A stretch of DNA of 64,000 nt from Salinimicrobium sp049680855 (GCF_049680855.1 NZ_JBMPGS010000004.1:124001-188000), one strand, 5' to 3'. Numbered from the stretch's first letter, positions 34,549 through 43,879 are shown. Program-made: numbers and translations. The notes: generated from the sequence alone by a model not told the origin.

Positions 34549-34569
34549 AATCCAGATAAATACTCACCA

Positions 34570-34929
34570 ATGGAAAAATTGACCAACAAAGAAGAAGAGA
34601 TCATGCGGGTTCTCTGGAAGCTGGAAAAGGCATTTGTAAAAGAAATTATTGCAGAAATGCCAAATTCTACTCTCCATTATAATACGGTTTCTACGATTGT
34701 TCGAAACCTTGAGGAAAAAAAATATGTAAATCACCACGCTTTTGGCAAAACCCACCAGTATTACCCCGTGGTTACCAAAGAAGAATATCGAAAGCAGTTT
34801 ATGAATATGGCTACAAAACGCTTTTTTGACAGTTCCTATAAAAGTGTGGTTTCCTTTTTTGCTAAAGAAGAAAAAATTAGCGCCGAAGAATTGCGAGAAA
34901 TATTGGAAATCATCGAAAAAAAGGAGTAA
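34570..34929 (+). CDS. BlaI/MecI/CopY family transcriptional repressor
   Basis: A 119-residue winged-helix repressor. The N-terminal half is LTNKEEEIMRVLWKLEKAFV (about 4-23), with YNTVSTIVRNLEEKKYV near 37-53 as the recognition helix. The C-terminal helix (SFFAKEEKISAEELREILEII) dimerises. It is the expected regulator of the M56 gene that starts at its last base (34929), and probably of itself: the operator-like dyads lie just upstream. BlaI repressors are inactivated by cleavage when the membrane metallopeptidase partner senses its signal. Confidence 0.92.
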   Translation: MEKLTNKEEEIMRVLWKLEKAFVKEIIAEMPNSTLHYNTVSTIVRNLEEKKYVNHHAFGKTHQYYPVVTKEEYRKQFMNMATKRFFDSSYKSVVSFFAKEEKISAEELREILEIIEKKE

Positions 34930-37049
34930 TGGAATCTTTTTTAATCTATATTCTAAAGTCGGCTGCACTTTCCTCCATATTTTTAATTGGCTACCTTCTG
35001 CTCCTGAAAAATGATACCAGCTTTAGCTTTAACCGCTATTTTCTCCTGGGAGGTATCTTCTCTTCCTTCCTCCTGCCGGGCATCAAATTTACCCGGAAGG
35101 TTTACGTAGAAAGAACCGCACCTATTCTAAATTTTGAAAGTTTAAACAGCACAGCGGAATTAATTTCCAGTCCTCCCGTCATAACAGACTGGTGGCAGAT
35201 TGCGGAAATAATATATTTCAGCATTGTTGCCCTATTACTGGCACGCCTGGCATATCGTTTCTACAATCTTTACAAGCTCACTTCCGGGCTGCAGAAAATA
35301 AAGAAAAATGGGTTTATTTATTGTATTTCTTCCGCGGAAATTCAGCCATTTTCCTTCTTTAAATATATCGTATATAATCCTCATTTCCATTCTCCTGAAG
35401 AACTGGCAATGATATTGAAGCACGAAAGAACGCATGCAAGGCAATGGCATTCCATAGATGTTCTATTTGTTAATTTGCTATGCATTTTATTGTGGTTCAA
35501 TCCGTTGAACAAATGGTACAGGAACAGCCTCATCCAGAACCTGGAATATTTGGCAGACCAGGAAACTGCTGCTGTAGCTCCTTCTAAAAAAGCTTACCAA
35601 AAAGCCATTTTAAAGGCATCAATGGGCGACTTGCAACCGGTGCTGGCAAATCAATTCTATCAATCCTCTCTAAAAAAAAGAATTCTCATGCTTAATAAAA
35701 ATTCCACTCAAAAACCACATTTTTGGAAGCTTAGCTTAGTTCTTCCTTTTATTTTCCTTTTTCTGTTCGCCTTTAATGTAAAAACGGAAGCGCAGATTAC
35801 TACAAATGATTCCATTTCTTCGCCTGTTGTCTTTGAAACTGAAATTTCTGCGACCATTAATAAAAACTCTACAAGGGCTCACCTGAAGGAGGTAGAAAAA
35901 ATTTTCAAGAAGCAGCATATTGAACTTTCCTTTGACGATCTGGAGTCTTCAAAAGAAGGTTTCCTTATTCGCGTTTCTGCCAGTTTTAAAGAACTGAGTG
36001 GAGCTTCGGGAAACATGAGCCTCAACAATTCCGAGGGAATTTCTCCCTTTGAAATTTATTCCAACAAGCAAGGAACTGGGTTTAGAACCAGCTCTAATTC
36101 CTTTGATAAAAAAGAAGATTTTCATGATTCAGATTTCTCAAAGATTGGGGCGAATCCACTTTATATAATTGGAGACAAAAAATATACAACCAAAGCACTT
36201 TCGGGAAAACATTTGCAGGTAGAAGGAGAAATGAATATTCTACCGGGCGAGGAAGCCATTAAACTTTATGGAAAAGCAGCAAGGGATGGCGTCGTAGTTG
36301 TCAAAAATGGCAAAATCATTCCTGATTTTGGACAGAAACTTAAGCAAATTGATGCTAAGAACAAAGCCGTATCACGATTGTTCCTTCAGATTGAAGAAGG
36401 AAATGCGCCTGCGCTTATTCAGCTTCAAAACGATCCTGAGGAGAACAAAAACAGCTCAAAACCCAAAGTTAGGAAAGCTAGAGAAAACATCATTCCAGAA
36501 GCTGAAGATATCATAGCAATTCAAGAAAATAAAAATCAAAACTTTCATTTACAAAATGCCAGGCCTTTGGTGGTCATTGAAGGGGAGATCCAGGAAGAAG
36601 ATTTTGAATTGGATCAACTTGACCCTGAAAAAATGAAGCATCTCAATGTGCTGAAAGGAGAAAATGCCACCAAAAAATATGGAAAAAAGGCAGAAAATGG
36701 CGTTTTGGAGGTAACTCTTAAATCCAATGAAGAAATGAGCAAAAGCCAGGCCGCAGCAACAGCAGGCAGCGCGAAAAATGGCAAGGTTTCTTACCGAATT
36801 GAGAAAATAACTTTTGAGGATGATAAACACACAGATAAAAACATTGTGAAGCTAATTACCCCAGATTCTTCTGGACCGCTTGATCTTCTAATCGTCGTAG
36901 ATGGCGAGGTGAAAGAAAACGATTTTAATACGGACAGTATAGATCACACCAATGTAGAATCAATTACCGTCCTTAAAGGAGATAAAGCGATTAAAAAATA
37001 CGGAGAAAAAGCCAAAAAGGGTGTGCTCGAAATCACCTTGAAAAAGTAA
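34929..37049 (+). CDS. M56 (BlaR1-type) membrane metallopeptidase with three C-terminal plug-like repeats
   Basis: A 706-residue protein. The N-terminus has four or so membrane helices; the zinc motif HERTH lies in ILKHERTHARQWHSIDVLF (about 157-175), with EYLADQETA (about 203-211) adding the third ligand. Beyond a last helix near residue 280 the outside-facing part contains three related modules of about 50 residues, each ending in a KYGKKAENGVLEVT-like strand (near 437-460, 550-600 and 650-705). They resemble the N-terminal plug segment of TonB-dependent receptors. No penicillin-binding domain is present. The start overlaps the last base of blaI (TAATG), so the pair is coupled. Confidence 0.9.
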   Translation: MESFLIYILKSAALSSIFLIGYLLLLKNDTSFSFNRYFLLGGIFSSFLLPGIKFTRKVYVERTAPILNFESLNSTAELISSPPVITDWWQIAEIIYFSIVALLLARLAYRFYNLYKLTSGLQKIKKNGFIYCISSAEIQPFSFFKYIVYNPHFHSPEELAMILKHERTHARQWHSIDVLFVNLLCILLWFNPLNKWYRNSLIQNLEYLADQETAAVAPSKKAYQKAILKASMGDLQPVLANQFYQSSLKKRILMLNKNSTQKPHFWKLSLVLPFIFLFLFAFNVKTEAQITTNDSISSPVVFETEISATINKNSTRAHLKEVEKIFKKQHIELSFDDLESSKEGFLIRVSASFKELSGASGNMSLNNSEGISPFEIYSNKQGTGFRTSSNSFDKKEDFHDSDFSKIGANPLYIIGDKKYTTKALSGKHLQVEGEMNILPGEEAIKLYGKAARDGVVVVKNGKIIPDFGQKLKQIDAKNKAVSRLFLQIEEGNAPALIQLQNDPEENKNSSKPKVRKARENIIPEAEDIIAIQENKNQNFHLQNARPLVVIEGEIQEEDFELDQLDPEKMKHLNVLKGENATKKYGKKAENGVLEVTLKSNEEMSKSQAAATAGSAKNGKVSYRIEKITFEDDKHTDKNIVKLITPDSSGPLDLLIVVDGEVKENDFNTDSIDHTNVESITVLKGDKAIKKYGEKAKKGVLEITLKK

Positions 37050-37071
37050 CTTTTAACGATAAAATTGTTTT

Positions 37072-37107
37072 AAAACAGCCTTTTCAATTTTGCAGAAAGG
37101 CTGTTTT
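37072..37107 (+). terminator. Terminator of the blaI-M56 operon
   Basis: Arms AAAACAGCCTTT / AAAGGCTGTTTT with a 12-base loop and a T-run, 22 bases after the M56 stop. Confidence 0.85.
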
Positions 37108-37175
37108 TCTATTAGATAATCTCAATAACAGAGAATCAAATGTTCTTTTTATATTTACTATAAAAGAAATTAGGT

Positions 37176-37331
37176 ATGAAAAAGACATTTTTCAAGGTTT
37201 TATCGGGCATAAACAGGAAAGTTCTTCCCAGTTATTCAAAAAAGCAACTGGATCTAGCCAAAGCCAGTAAACTCCAAAAAGCCGTGATTGGCTGGAGGTT
37301 ATGGGTAACCAAAAATTCTTTAGAAAAATAA
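37176..37331 (+). CDS. Small basic protein of 51 residues
   Basis: A short frame, MKKTFFKVLSGINRKVLPSY then SKKQLDLAKASKLQKAVIGW and RLWVTKNSLEK, too short for usual ORF cut-offs. Coding character is good: very basic, amphipathic, with a clean start and a stop before the apt terminus. I recall similar conserved 50-residue flavobacterial proteins but no established function. It stands alone between the M56 terminator and apt. Confidence 0.6.
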   Translation: MKKTFFKVLSGINRKVLPSYSKKQLDLAKASKLQKAVIGWRLWVTKNSLEK

Positions 37332-37346
37332 CTTTTTTTGCCATCT

Positions 37347-37859
37347 TTAAAAAGTAAACAAAGAAGTTACATTGTGCGGCACAAGCTTTTCCCTTCCTTT
37401 TAGAAAGTCCAGATCCATGAGGAAATTAAGCTGTACAATCTCACCTCCCAAATCCTCCACAAGTTTACAGGCTGCGGCCGCAGTACCTCCCGTGGCAAGC
37501 ACATCATCATGAATGAGAACTTTTTCCCCTTTTTGGATTGCATCGCTGTGAATTTCTAGCGTATCTGTCCCATATTCGAGGGAATAGCTTTCTTTAATCG
37601 TCGTGAACGGCAATTTTCCCGGTTTCCGAATAGGAATAAAACCTGCATTTAGCTTTTCTGCGAGTAGCGTAGCGAAAAAGAATCCGCGAGACTCGATTCC
37701 CACTACTTTATCAATCTTCACGTCACCCAGATTTTCCAGGAAACGTTTCACCCCTTCCCGCATTGCTTCAGGATTTTGCAGTAATGGGGTAATATCTTTA
37801 TAAACAATTCCGGGCTTTGGAAAGTCCTGAATGTCTCTAATATATGTTTCTAATTTCAT
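37347..37859 (-). CDS. apt: Adenine phosphoribosyltransferase
   Basis: A 170-residue type I PRTase. The PRPP-binding loop is VLIHDDVLATGGTAAAACKL (about 114-133), and the earlier segments DFPKPGIVYKDITPLLQ (about 12-28) and GIESRGFFFATLLAEKLN (about 54-71) are typical of APRT. It salvages adenine to AMP. Cytoplasmic. Confidence 0.96.
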   Translation of the reverse strand: MKLETYIRDIQDFPKPGIVYKDITPLLQNPEAMREGVKRFLENLGDVKIDKVVGIESRGFFFATLLAEKLNAGFIPIRKPGKLPFTTIKESYSLEYGTDTLEIHSDAIQKGEKVLIHDDVLATGGTAAAACKLVEDLGGEIVQLNFLMDLDFLKGREKLVPHNVTSLFTF

Positions 37860-38053
37860 TTTCAGAAGGTTTGAAGTTGCGAAGTTAAACTTTTCCGCAG
37901 TAAGAAAAAGGGCGTGAAAAAAGGGATATAAAACCTCTTCCCAATTGCCATTTTTGTATGTGGATTAATAAAATAACAACAAAGATTTATTAGACATTTA
38001 ACTACGTTTAAAAGGCTTAGTCTCTAAATTAGGTAAAACAAAAAAAGAAGAAA

Positions 38054-38539
38054 ATGAAAAATCTAAAAGACCTGTTTGAGCACCAGTTAAAAGATCTTTA
38101 CAGTGCTGAATCCCAGCTTATTGAAGCTTTACCGAAAATGGTGCAAAATGCCGATGATGAGAAGCTGAAAAAAGCTTTTGAAAAGCATCTCGAGGAAACA
38201 AAAGAGCACAAGAAGAGAATTGAAGAAATTTGTGACAGTCTTGGAATTAAGCCAACAGGAGAAAAATGTAAAGCCATGGAAGGTTTGGTGAAAGAAGCTG
38301 AATCTTTCCTTAAAGAAGATACAGAAAAAGATGTGCGAGATGCCGGCCTAATTGCCGAAGCCCAACGGATTGAACATTATGAGATTTCAGGCTACGGTAC
38401 CGCTGCACGCTATGCAAAGGAGCTTGGCCACGAAGACATTGCTGCAAAGCTTAAAAAGACGCTTGACGAAGAATATAAAACCGATAATTTGCTTACTAAA
38501 ATGGCAGAGCAGCGTCTTAACAAGGAGGCAAAGAAATAA
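38054..38539 (+). CDS. DUF892 (YciE-type) ferritin-like protein
   Basis: A 161-residue four-helix ferritin-like protein of the DUF892/YciF-YciE group: DLFEHQLKDLYSAESQLIEALP at the start, then FEKHLEETKEHKKRIEEIC and DAGLIAEAQRIEHYEISGYGTAARYA. Conserved acidic and histidine residues could bind a di-iron site. The family is tied to stress and stationary phase in other bacteria. It is monocistronic, followed by an inverted-repeat element. Confidence 0.9.
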   Translation: MKNLKDLFEHQLKDLYSAESQLIEALPKMVQNADDEKLKKAFEKHLEETKEHKKRIEEICDSLGIKPTGEKCKAMEGLVKEAESFLKEDTEKDVRDAGLIAEAQRIEHYEISGYGTAARYAKELGHEDIAAKLKKTLDEEYKTDNLLTKMAEQRLNKEAKK

Positions 38540-38553
38540 GCTACCTAATACTT

Positions 38554-38680
38554 AAGAGGCTGTATACAATCTTAGACATATCCAAATCGTGCTTTTAGTT
38601 CACCTTGAAGATCAAAAAATTTATCATTGTCTGCTAAAGGTAAGTTCTGGATAGCTGTAAGGCTGTTGATACAGCCTCTT
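38554..38680. repeat. 127-bp element with 12-bp terminal inverted repeats (MITE-like)
   Basis: Arms AAGAGGCTGTAT (38554-38565) and ATACAGCCTCTT (38669-38680) are perfect complements enclosing about 103 bp with no coding capacity. It ends in a T-run, so it might also serve as the DUF892 terminator. The ends look like the GAGGCTGT termini of some insertion sequences, which suggests a MITE. No target-site duplication was convincing. Confidence 0.5.
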
Positions 38681-38721
38681 TTTATTTAATACAACAAATT
38701 TTTTTTAAAATCTAAAATCTC

Positions 38722-40236
38722 ATGTTTACACAATCTCTTTGGAATTCTTTTTCCGGCAGTACAAATTTTCCAGTCCTAAAAGAAGATCTTGAGGTAGATG
38801 TGGCCATCATTGGTGGCGGCATTACTGGAATTTCTACCGCACATCTTTTAAGTGAAGCAGGATATTCTGTAGCTGTTATCGAAGAGAGAAAAGTTGGAGG
38901 TGGAACCACTTCACACAGTACAGGGAATTTATATTTCACTATAGACCAGACGCTTTCTTCCCTTCAGTCAAAATACAACAATGAGATCATCAGGAAAGTT
39001 GCAGCTTCCAGGCACAGTGCCATAGAACTTATAGAAGACAATATTAAGCGGTACAACATTGACTGTGATTTTCAAAGGGTGCCCTGGTATTTGTATGCCG
39101 CGAATGAAGAAAACACCGAAAAAATCAACAAAGAATTTGAAACGGCTAAAGAAGCTGGTGTGAGAATGGATTTGGCTGGAGACAAAGAGATTCCTTTTCC
39201 TATGACCCGAGGAGTAAAAGTAGATGAGCAGGCACAATTCAATTCCATGAGATATGTACAGGGCCTTGCGAATGCCATTGTATCGCCTTCCTGTCAAATA
39301 TTTGAAAATACACGTGTAACGGAAATCCACGAACGTGATGAACTTGTTACTCTTCTAACCACTGCAGGAACCGTAAAGGCCAAATATGCAGTACATGCCA
39401 CTCACAGCCCAAAGGGAAAAAAGATAGAATTTCATACGGTGCTGGGACCATACCGGGAATACGGAGTAGCAGTCAAATTAAAATCTGGCTCCTACCCAAA
39501 AGGAACTTTTTGGGGATATTATGATGCCGGTTCAAAGTATTCGGTGAGATCTTATAAGCGTGGAGAGGATCAGTTTCTCATTGCTGTAGGTCAGCCGCAC
39601 AAGGTAGGCCAGGCAAAAGATAATGTAGAGCATATAGAGAATCTTGTCGTGTTCCTTAGAAAATATTTTGACGTGGGAGAGATTACTCACCGTTGGGGTG
39701 GTCAACATTATAAGCCTGCAGATAAGCTTCCTTACATTGGTCCGGAATCTGATAATTCCAGGATTTATATAGCCACGGGTTTTGCTACAGATGGACTTAC
39801 TTATGGACCCCTGGCAGCAATGATTATAAAAGATCATATTTCAGAAAAGCCAAATCCTTATTATGAAGTGTATAAGGCATCCCGCTTTAGCCCGGGAAAA
39901 TCGGCTAAAGAATTTATCAAAGAAAACGTCAATGTTGCAGTTCAACTTCTCAAAGATCTCCCCTTTTCAGGAAACGAAGAAGAATTGACACTTTTAAAAC
40001 CTGAAGAAGGAAGGATTATTGAAAAAGATGGACATAAAATGGCAATTAGCAAAAGTAAAAATGGAAAGCTAAATATGCATTCTGCGTTTTGCACACATTT
40101 GGGTTGTGTGGTACATTGGAATAGTGCTGAAAAAACCTGGGATTGCCCCTGTCATGGCAGCCGTTTCGACCAGAAGGGAGATGTTCTTGAAGGTCCGGCA
40201 ATAGAACCATTAAAGAGCTATAATTCTTCAGATTGA
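38722..40236 (+). CDS. FAD-dependent oxidoreductase with C-terminal Rieske domain
   Basis: A 504-residue protein. A DAO-type FAD domain begins VDVAIIGGGITGISTAHLLSE (about 25-45) with TTSHSTGNLYFTIDQT behind it. HRWGGQHYKPADKLPYIGP and IYIATGFATDGLTYGPLAA complete the substrate/FAD region. The last about 90 residues are a Rieske 2Fe-2S domain with ligands in FCTHLGCVVHW and CPCHGSRFD. Such fusions oxidise unidentified amines or stress metabolites. The cytoplasmic location has no signal against it. It sits in a stress-type gene set. Confidence 0.88.
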   Translation: MFTQSLWNSFSGSTNFPVLKEDLEVDVAIIGGGITGISTAHLLSEAGYSVAVIEERKVGGGTTSHSTGNLYFTIDQTLSSLQSKYNNEIIRKVAASRHSAIELIEDNIKRYNIDCDFQRVPWYLYAANEENTEKINKEFETAKEAGVRMDLAGDKEIPFPMTRGVKVDEQAQFNSMRYVQGLANAIVSPSCQIFENTRVTEIHERDELVTLLTTAGTVKAKYAVHATHSPKGKKIEFHTVLGPYREYGVAVKLKSGSYPKGTFWGYYDAGSKYSVRSYKRGEDQFLIAVGQPHKVGQAKDNVEHIENLVVFLRKYFDVGEITHRWGGQHYKPADKLPYIGPESDNSRIYIATGFATDGLTYGPLAAMIIKDHISEKPNPYYEVYKASRFSPGKSAKEFIKENVNVAVQLLKDLPFSGNEEELTLLKPEEGRIIEKDGHKMAISKSKNGKLNMHSAFCTHLGCVVHWNSAEKTWDCPCHGSRFDQKGDVLEGPAIEPLKSYNSSD

Positions 40237-40400
40237 TCTTCCCCCGAAACGGTTATAATTTTCAGTTATAAATGTAAGAAAAACACTCTTAATTAGTAGT
40301 TAATTAGGATTTTGGAACATTCAAATTCTTGGAATAAGTCGTAAATTGATATTTCCCGCAGAAATATTCTAAAACCGTATTAATTTAATATATAAAAGCC

Positions 40401-40868
40401 ATGAGTAATCGCTTAAAATGTGCCGGACGATTGAACGAACTCCTGGAAAGCAATTTTCTTATCGCAAAATGTTTCAGGAAAATCAAAAAATCTACCAAGA
40501 AAGAAGATCTTCAGAGATTTTTTCAAAAGAAAGCTTCAAAAAGATATCAATTTGCGATAGAATTAAGTGAAGAAATTGGATACCTGAAAGAAGCCTACTG
40601 CTCTTACGGGCCATTTTCGGCATCCAAGAAAAAATTATGGGTTGTCCCAGAACAAGATTTTACAAGACATTTAAAAACCATTATCAGGAATGACAAGAAA
40701 ATTCTGAAAGAATACAGAAATGCCATGGCAGAGATTAATGAGGCACCAACAAGAGAAATAATTATTCGCCATGCCGCAATTATCGAAAAAGACCTTTTTG
40801 AATTAAGAGCATTAAAGAAAAAAATTCAGTTACAGCAAAAATCTGAACCCGATTTACAAACTTTATAA
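40401..40868 (+). CDS. DUF2383/PA2169-like four-helix protein
   Basis: A 155-residue helical protein: LNELLESNFLIAKCFRKIKK, FFQKKASKRYQFAIELSEEI and TIIRNDKKILKEYRNAMAE match the PA2169-type four-helix bundle (DUF2383) often found near DUF892. It is more basic than usual. The following SPW gene starts 10 bp later, so they share a transcript. Confidence 0.7.
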   Translation: MSNRLKCAGRLNELLESNFLIAKCFRKIKKSTKKEDLQRFFQKKASKRYQFAIELSEEIGYLKEAYCSYGPFSASKKKLWVVPEQDFTRHLKTIIRNDKKILKEYRNAMAEINEAPTREIIIRHAAIIEKDLFELRALKKKIQLQQKSEPDLQTL

Positions 40869-40878
40869 CCAACAACAT

Positions 40879-41247
40879 ATGAGATTCATTAGTACGAAAC
40901 TGCACGGAACCATAGATTATTTAATGGGCTTTCTGCTTATTATTTCACCCTGGATTTTTGGATTTGCCAATGATGATGCCGCACAATGGGTACCCATTTT
41001 ATTGGGTGTTAGTGCACTGGTGTATAGTTTGATCACCGATTATGAATTGGGTCTTCTTAAGGTTCTTTCCATGAAAGTACATCTTACGATTGATCTTATC
41101 TCGGGAATTTTCCTTGCGGCATCTCCCTGGATCTTTGGATTTTCAGAAGAAGTTTATCTTCCTCACCTCATTTTGGGAATTGCAGAAATTGGTGCCAGCA
41201 TATTTACACGGCAGCATCCGCCATACCCCGAAACTTCTGTAAAATAG
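40879..41247 (+). CDS. SPW-repeat membrane protein
   Basis: A 122-residue protein with four helices and two SPW motifs, ISPWIFGFANDD (about 23-34) and AASPWIFGFSEEV (about 81-93), each preceded by TIDYLMGFLL or TIDLISGIFL. This is the twin-repeat layout of the SPW family, of unknown function and often near stress genes. Confidence 0.85.
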   Translation: MRFISTKLHGTIDYLMGFLLIISPWIFGFANDDAAQWVPILLGVSALVYSLITDYELGLLKVLSMKVHLTIDLISGIFLAASPWIFGFSEEVYLPHLILGIAEIGASIFTRQHPPYPETSVK

Positions 41248-41268
41248 TAAAAAAAATTCTTTTTAGAG

Positions 41269-41396
41269 AGGAGACCATTTGAACAGGTAGATCGATCTTA
41301 TCCTGAACTTTCAACAGGTATTGCGTCATTCTTACATTAAAATTCTGAAGTAAATTCAGAATGACTTTTTTAGTTCACTTATCATCTGGTCTCCTT
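41269..41396. repeat. Nested inverted-repeat element (REP-like)
   Basis: The outer arms AGGAGACCA (41269-41277) and TGGTCTCCT (41387-41395) enclose GTCATTCT / AGAATGAC and an innermost ATTCTGAA-GTAA-ATTCAGAAT hairpin with T-run. The inner part resembles the GTCATTCTGAA...TTCAGAATGAC type of dispersed repeat I know from many Bacteroidota genomes. It also probably works as the terminator of the SPW unit. Confidence 0.5.
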
Positions 41397-41496
41397 TTTC
41401 TGTATTCGATTTCAGCAGCATTCTTTGTATTTTTCTATCTTGGCAGAATTATAAAAATTCTGACTTTTTCAAGAATCTTTCAGCAAAATAAATACA

Positions 41497-43857
41497 ATGA
41501 ACAAAAACCTGATTTCCCTAGTTTTATTCTTATTTTTTCTTCAATTTTCATTTGCCCAACAATCGGAGCTTTCGGTGGAAAAGATCATGCAGGATCCTTC
41601 CTGGATGGGAACCTATCCGTCAAATATTAGATGGGGTTCAACCGGCGATAATATTTACTTCAATTACAACCTGGAAAAAGATCCTGCAGATTCTCTTTAC
41701 AAGATAAATATTCAGAATCGAAATGAAATAGTAAAGGTGCATTGGGAAGAAGAAGATAAGCTCATTCCGTCGCGCGCAGCTACCAATGATGCACGTACTT
41801 TAAAAGTTTACACAGAAGATAACACCCTCATTATCTATGATCTTAAAAATGGCAAAAAAAGGGAACTTCTTAACATGGGAGAAAGCATAAATGATCCTAA
41901 ATTTTTAGCCAATGAGGATATTATCTCCTTCAGTTCCGGCAACAATGCTTTCATCTATAATTTAAAAAATGGAAACCTTCGGAAGCTTACAAACATAAGA
42001 TCTGGCGAAGATCGCTCTGGAAAAAAAGAAAAAACTTCTGAAAAAGATCAATGGCTGGAGAAAGAAAATATTGGCCTTTTAAAAGTAGTACAACAAAGGA
42101 AAGAAAAAGAAGAGGCAACTAAGGCTTTTCGTGAAAAGACTGGAAAGAAAACCTATTCCTTCTACTCTGGCGATAAAAGAGTAACAGATATTACCGTTTC
42201 GCCAGATTTAAAATATGTCACATTCAGGTTGATTTCGAGAACCGACGATGAAAGTACAAATGTGCCAGATTATGTAGATGCTTCAGGATACACAGTAGAT
42301 CTGCCCGCACGGAGCAAAGTGGGCAACGAGCCAACAAAAGTGGAACTGGCCATTTACAACCTTGAGAAAGACAGCGTATATTTCACCAATATGGAAAATC
42401 TGCCCGGTATTTCTGATTTACCAGATTACACTAAAGATTATCCTGAAAAAGATTGGGAAGAAAAAGTACGGGAAGTCATTCCTTCCGAAGCTTACTTTTC
42501 AGAAGATGGAAGCAAAGCAGTTATTAATGTACGTTCTCATGACAACAAAGATCGCTGGATCGCACTGCTAGATCTAAGCAATGGCGAATTAAAAAGCCTC
42601 GACCGGCAGCGTGATGAAGCCTGGATCGCGGGCCCGGGAATTGGTTATAAGTTTGGAGGCGGAACATTGGGCTGGTTACCAGATGGACAACATATTTATT
42701 TTCAAAGTGAAGATACAGGTTATTCGCACCTGTATCTTTTAAACACCAAAACTGGTGACAAAAAGCAACTTACTAAAGGGAATTTTGAAGTCTTTGATCC
42801 ATTCCTGTCCAACAACGGCAGGTATTTCTTTTTAACTACTTCACAAATACATCCAGGAGAAAGACATTTCTATAAAATGCCATTAAAAGGCGGGAAAATG
42901 CAACAGCTTACTTCTATGACAGGAAACAATGAAGTACACTTGTCTCCAGATGAAAAATATATGGCCATCCTTCATTCCTATAGCAACAAACCCTGGGAAC
43001 TTTATCTTAAAAAAACCAGTGAAAATTCAAATGCAATGCAATTGACTTCAGGGCAGTCTCAGGAATTTGAGAGCTATGAATGGAGAGAACCTGAAGTGAT
43101 TTCTTTTAAAGCTGAAGATGGCGCTTTAGTCCCGGCAAGACTTTACAAACCTGAAGAAAGCACAAAAAATGGTGCCGCTGTGATTTTTGTTCATGGCGCA
43201 GGTTACCTGCAGAATGCGCATAAATGGTGGTCAAGTTATTTTAGAGAATATATGTTCCATAACCTACTGGCAGATCTTGGTTATACTGTTTTGGATATAG
43301 ATTACAGGGGTAGCGCAGGTTATGGCCGTGATTGGCGTACTGCCATTTATAGGCATATGGGTGGAAAAGATTTGTCTGACCAGGTAGATGGTGCCAATTA
43401 CCTCATTTCACAGCACAACATTGATCCTGATAAAATAGGCATCTACGGTGGTAGTTACGGCGGCTTCATTACCCTCATGGCCATGTTCAACGAACCCGAT
43501 ACTTTTGAATCTGGTGCCGCTTTAAGATCAGTTACAGACTGGGCACATTACAATCATGGCTACACCTCCAACATTCTTAACGAGCCATCCCAAGACCCCA
43601 TTGCTTATCGTCGTTCCTCCCCTATCTACTTTGCAGAAGGCCTTGAAGGAAACTTGCTTATTGCCCACGGAATGGTAGATGTAAATGTACATTTTCAAGA
43701 TGTGGTGCGTCTTGCACAGCGCCTGGTCGAACTTGAAAAAGATAATTGGGAAATGGCTGTTTATCCGGTGGAAGGTCATGGATTTGTAGAACCTTCCAGC
43801 TGGACAGATGAGTATAAAAGAATTTTAAAACTTTTTAATGAAACCTTACTTGATTAG
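41497..43857 (+). CDS. S9 family prolyl oligopeptidase-type peptidase
   Basis: A 786-residue exported serine peptidase. The signal peptide ends FAQQ; residues about 40-520 are a beta-propeller-like region, and the catalytic alpha/beta-hydrolase domain follows. The nucleophile is in IGIYGGSYGGF (about 649-659), the acid in IAHGMVDVNV and the histidine in VEGHGFVEPSSW. FVHGAGYLQNAHKWWSSYF marks the oxyanion part. Like DPP IV-type enzymes it should remove dipeptides from peptides in the periplasm or at the surface. Monocistronic with a strong terminator. Confidence 0.93.
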   Translation: MNKNLISLVLFLFFLQFSFAQQSELSVEKIMQDPSWMGTYPSNIRWGSTGDNIYFNYNLEKDPADSLYKINIQNRNEIVKVHWEEEDKLIPSRAATNDARTLKVYTEDNTLIIYDLKNGKKRELLNMGESINDPKFLANEDIISFSSGNNAFIYNLKNGNLRKLTNIRSGEDRSGKKEKTSEKDQWLEKENIGLLKVVQQRKEKEEATKAFREKTGKKTYSFYSGDKRVTDITVSPDLKYVTFRLISRTDDESTNVPDYVDASGYTVDLPARSKVGNEPTKVELAIYNLEKDSVYFTNMENLPGISDLPDYTKDYPEKDWEEKVREVIPSEAYFSEDGSKAVINVRSHDNKDRWIALLDLSNGELKSLDRQRDEAWIAGPGIGYKFGGGTLGWLPDGQHIYFQSEDTGYSHLYLLNTKTGDKKQLTKGNFEVFDPFLSNNGRYFFLTTSQIHPGERHFYKMPLKGGKMQQLTSMTGNNEVHLSPDEKYMAILHSYSNKPWELYLKKTSENSNAMQLTSGQSQEFESYEWREPEVISFKAEDGALVPARLYKPEESTKNGAAVIFVHGAGYLQNAHKWWSSYFREYMFHNLLADLGYTVLDIDYRGSAGYGRDWRTAIYRHMGGKDLSDQVDGANYLISQHNIDPDKIGIYGGSYGGFITLMAMFNEPDTFESGAALRSVTDWAHYNHGYTSNILNEPSQDPIAYRRSSPIYFAEGLEGNLLIAHGMVDVNVHFQDVVRLAQRLVELEKDNWEMAVYPVEGHGFVEPSSWTDEYKRILKLFNETLLD

Positions 43858-43879
43858 AAAGGTCCAAATCAAGCACATT

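Noticed and set aside
41361..41630. 89-codon plus-strand frame after the SPW gene
   Set aside because: It runs through the REP-like element into the S9 peptidase in another frame; its hydrophobic look comes from the AT-rich leader.
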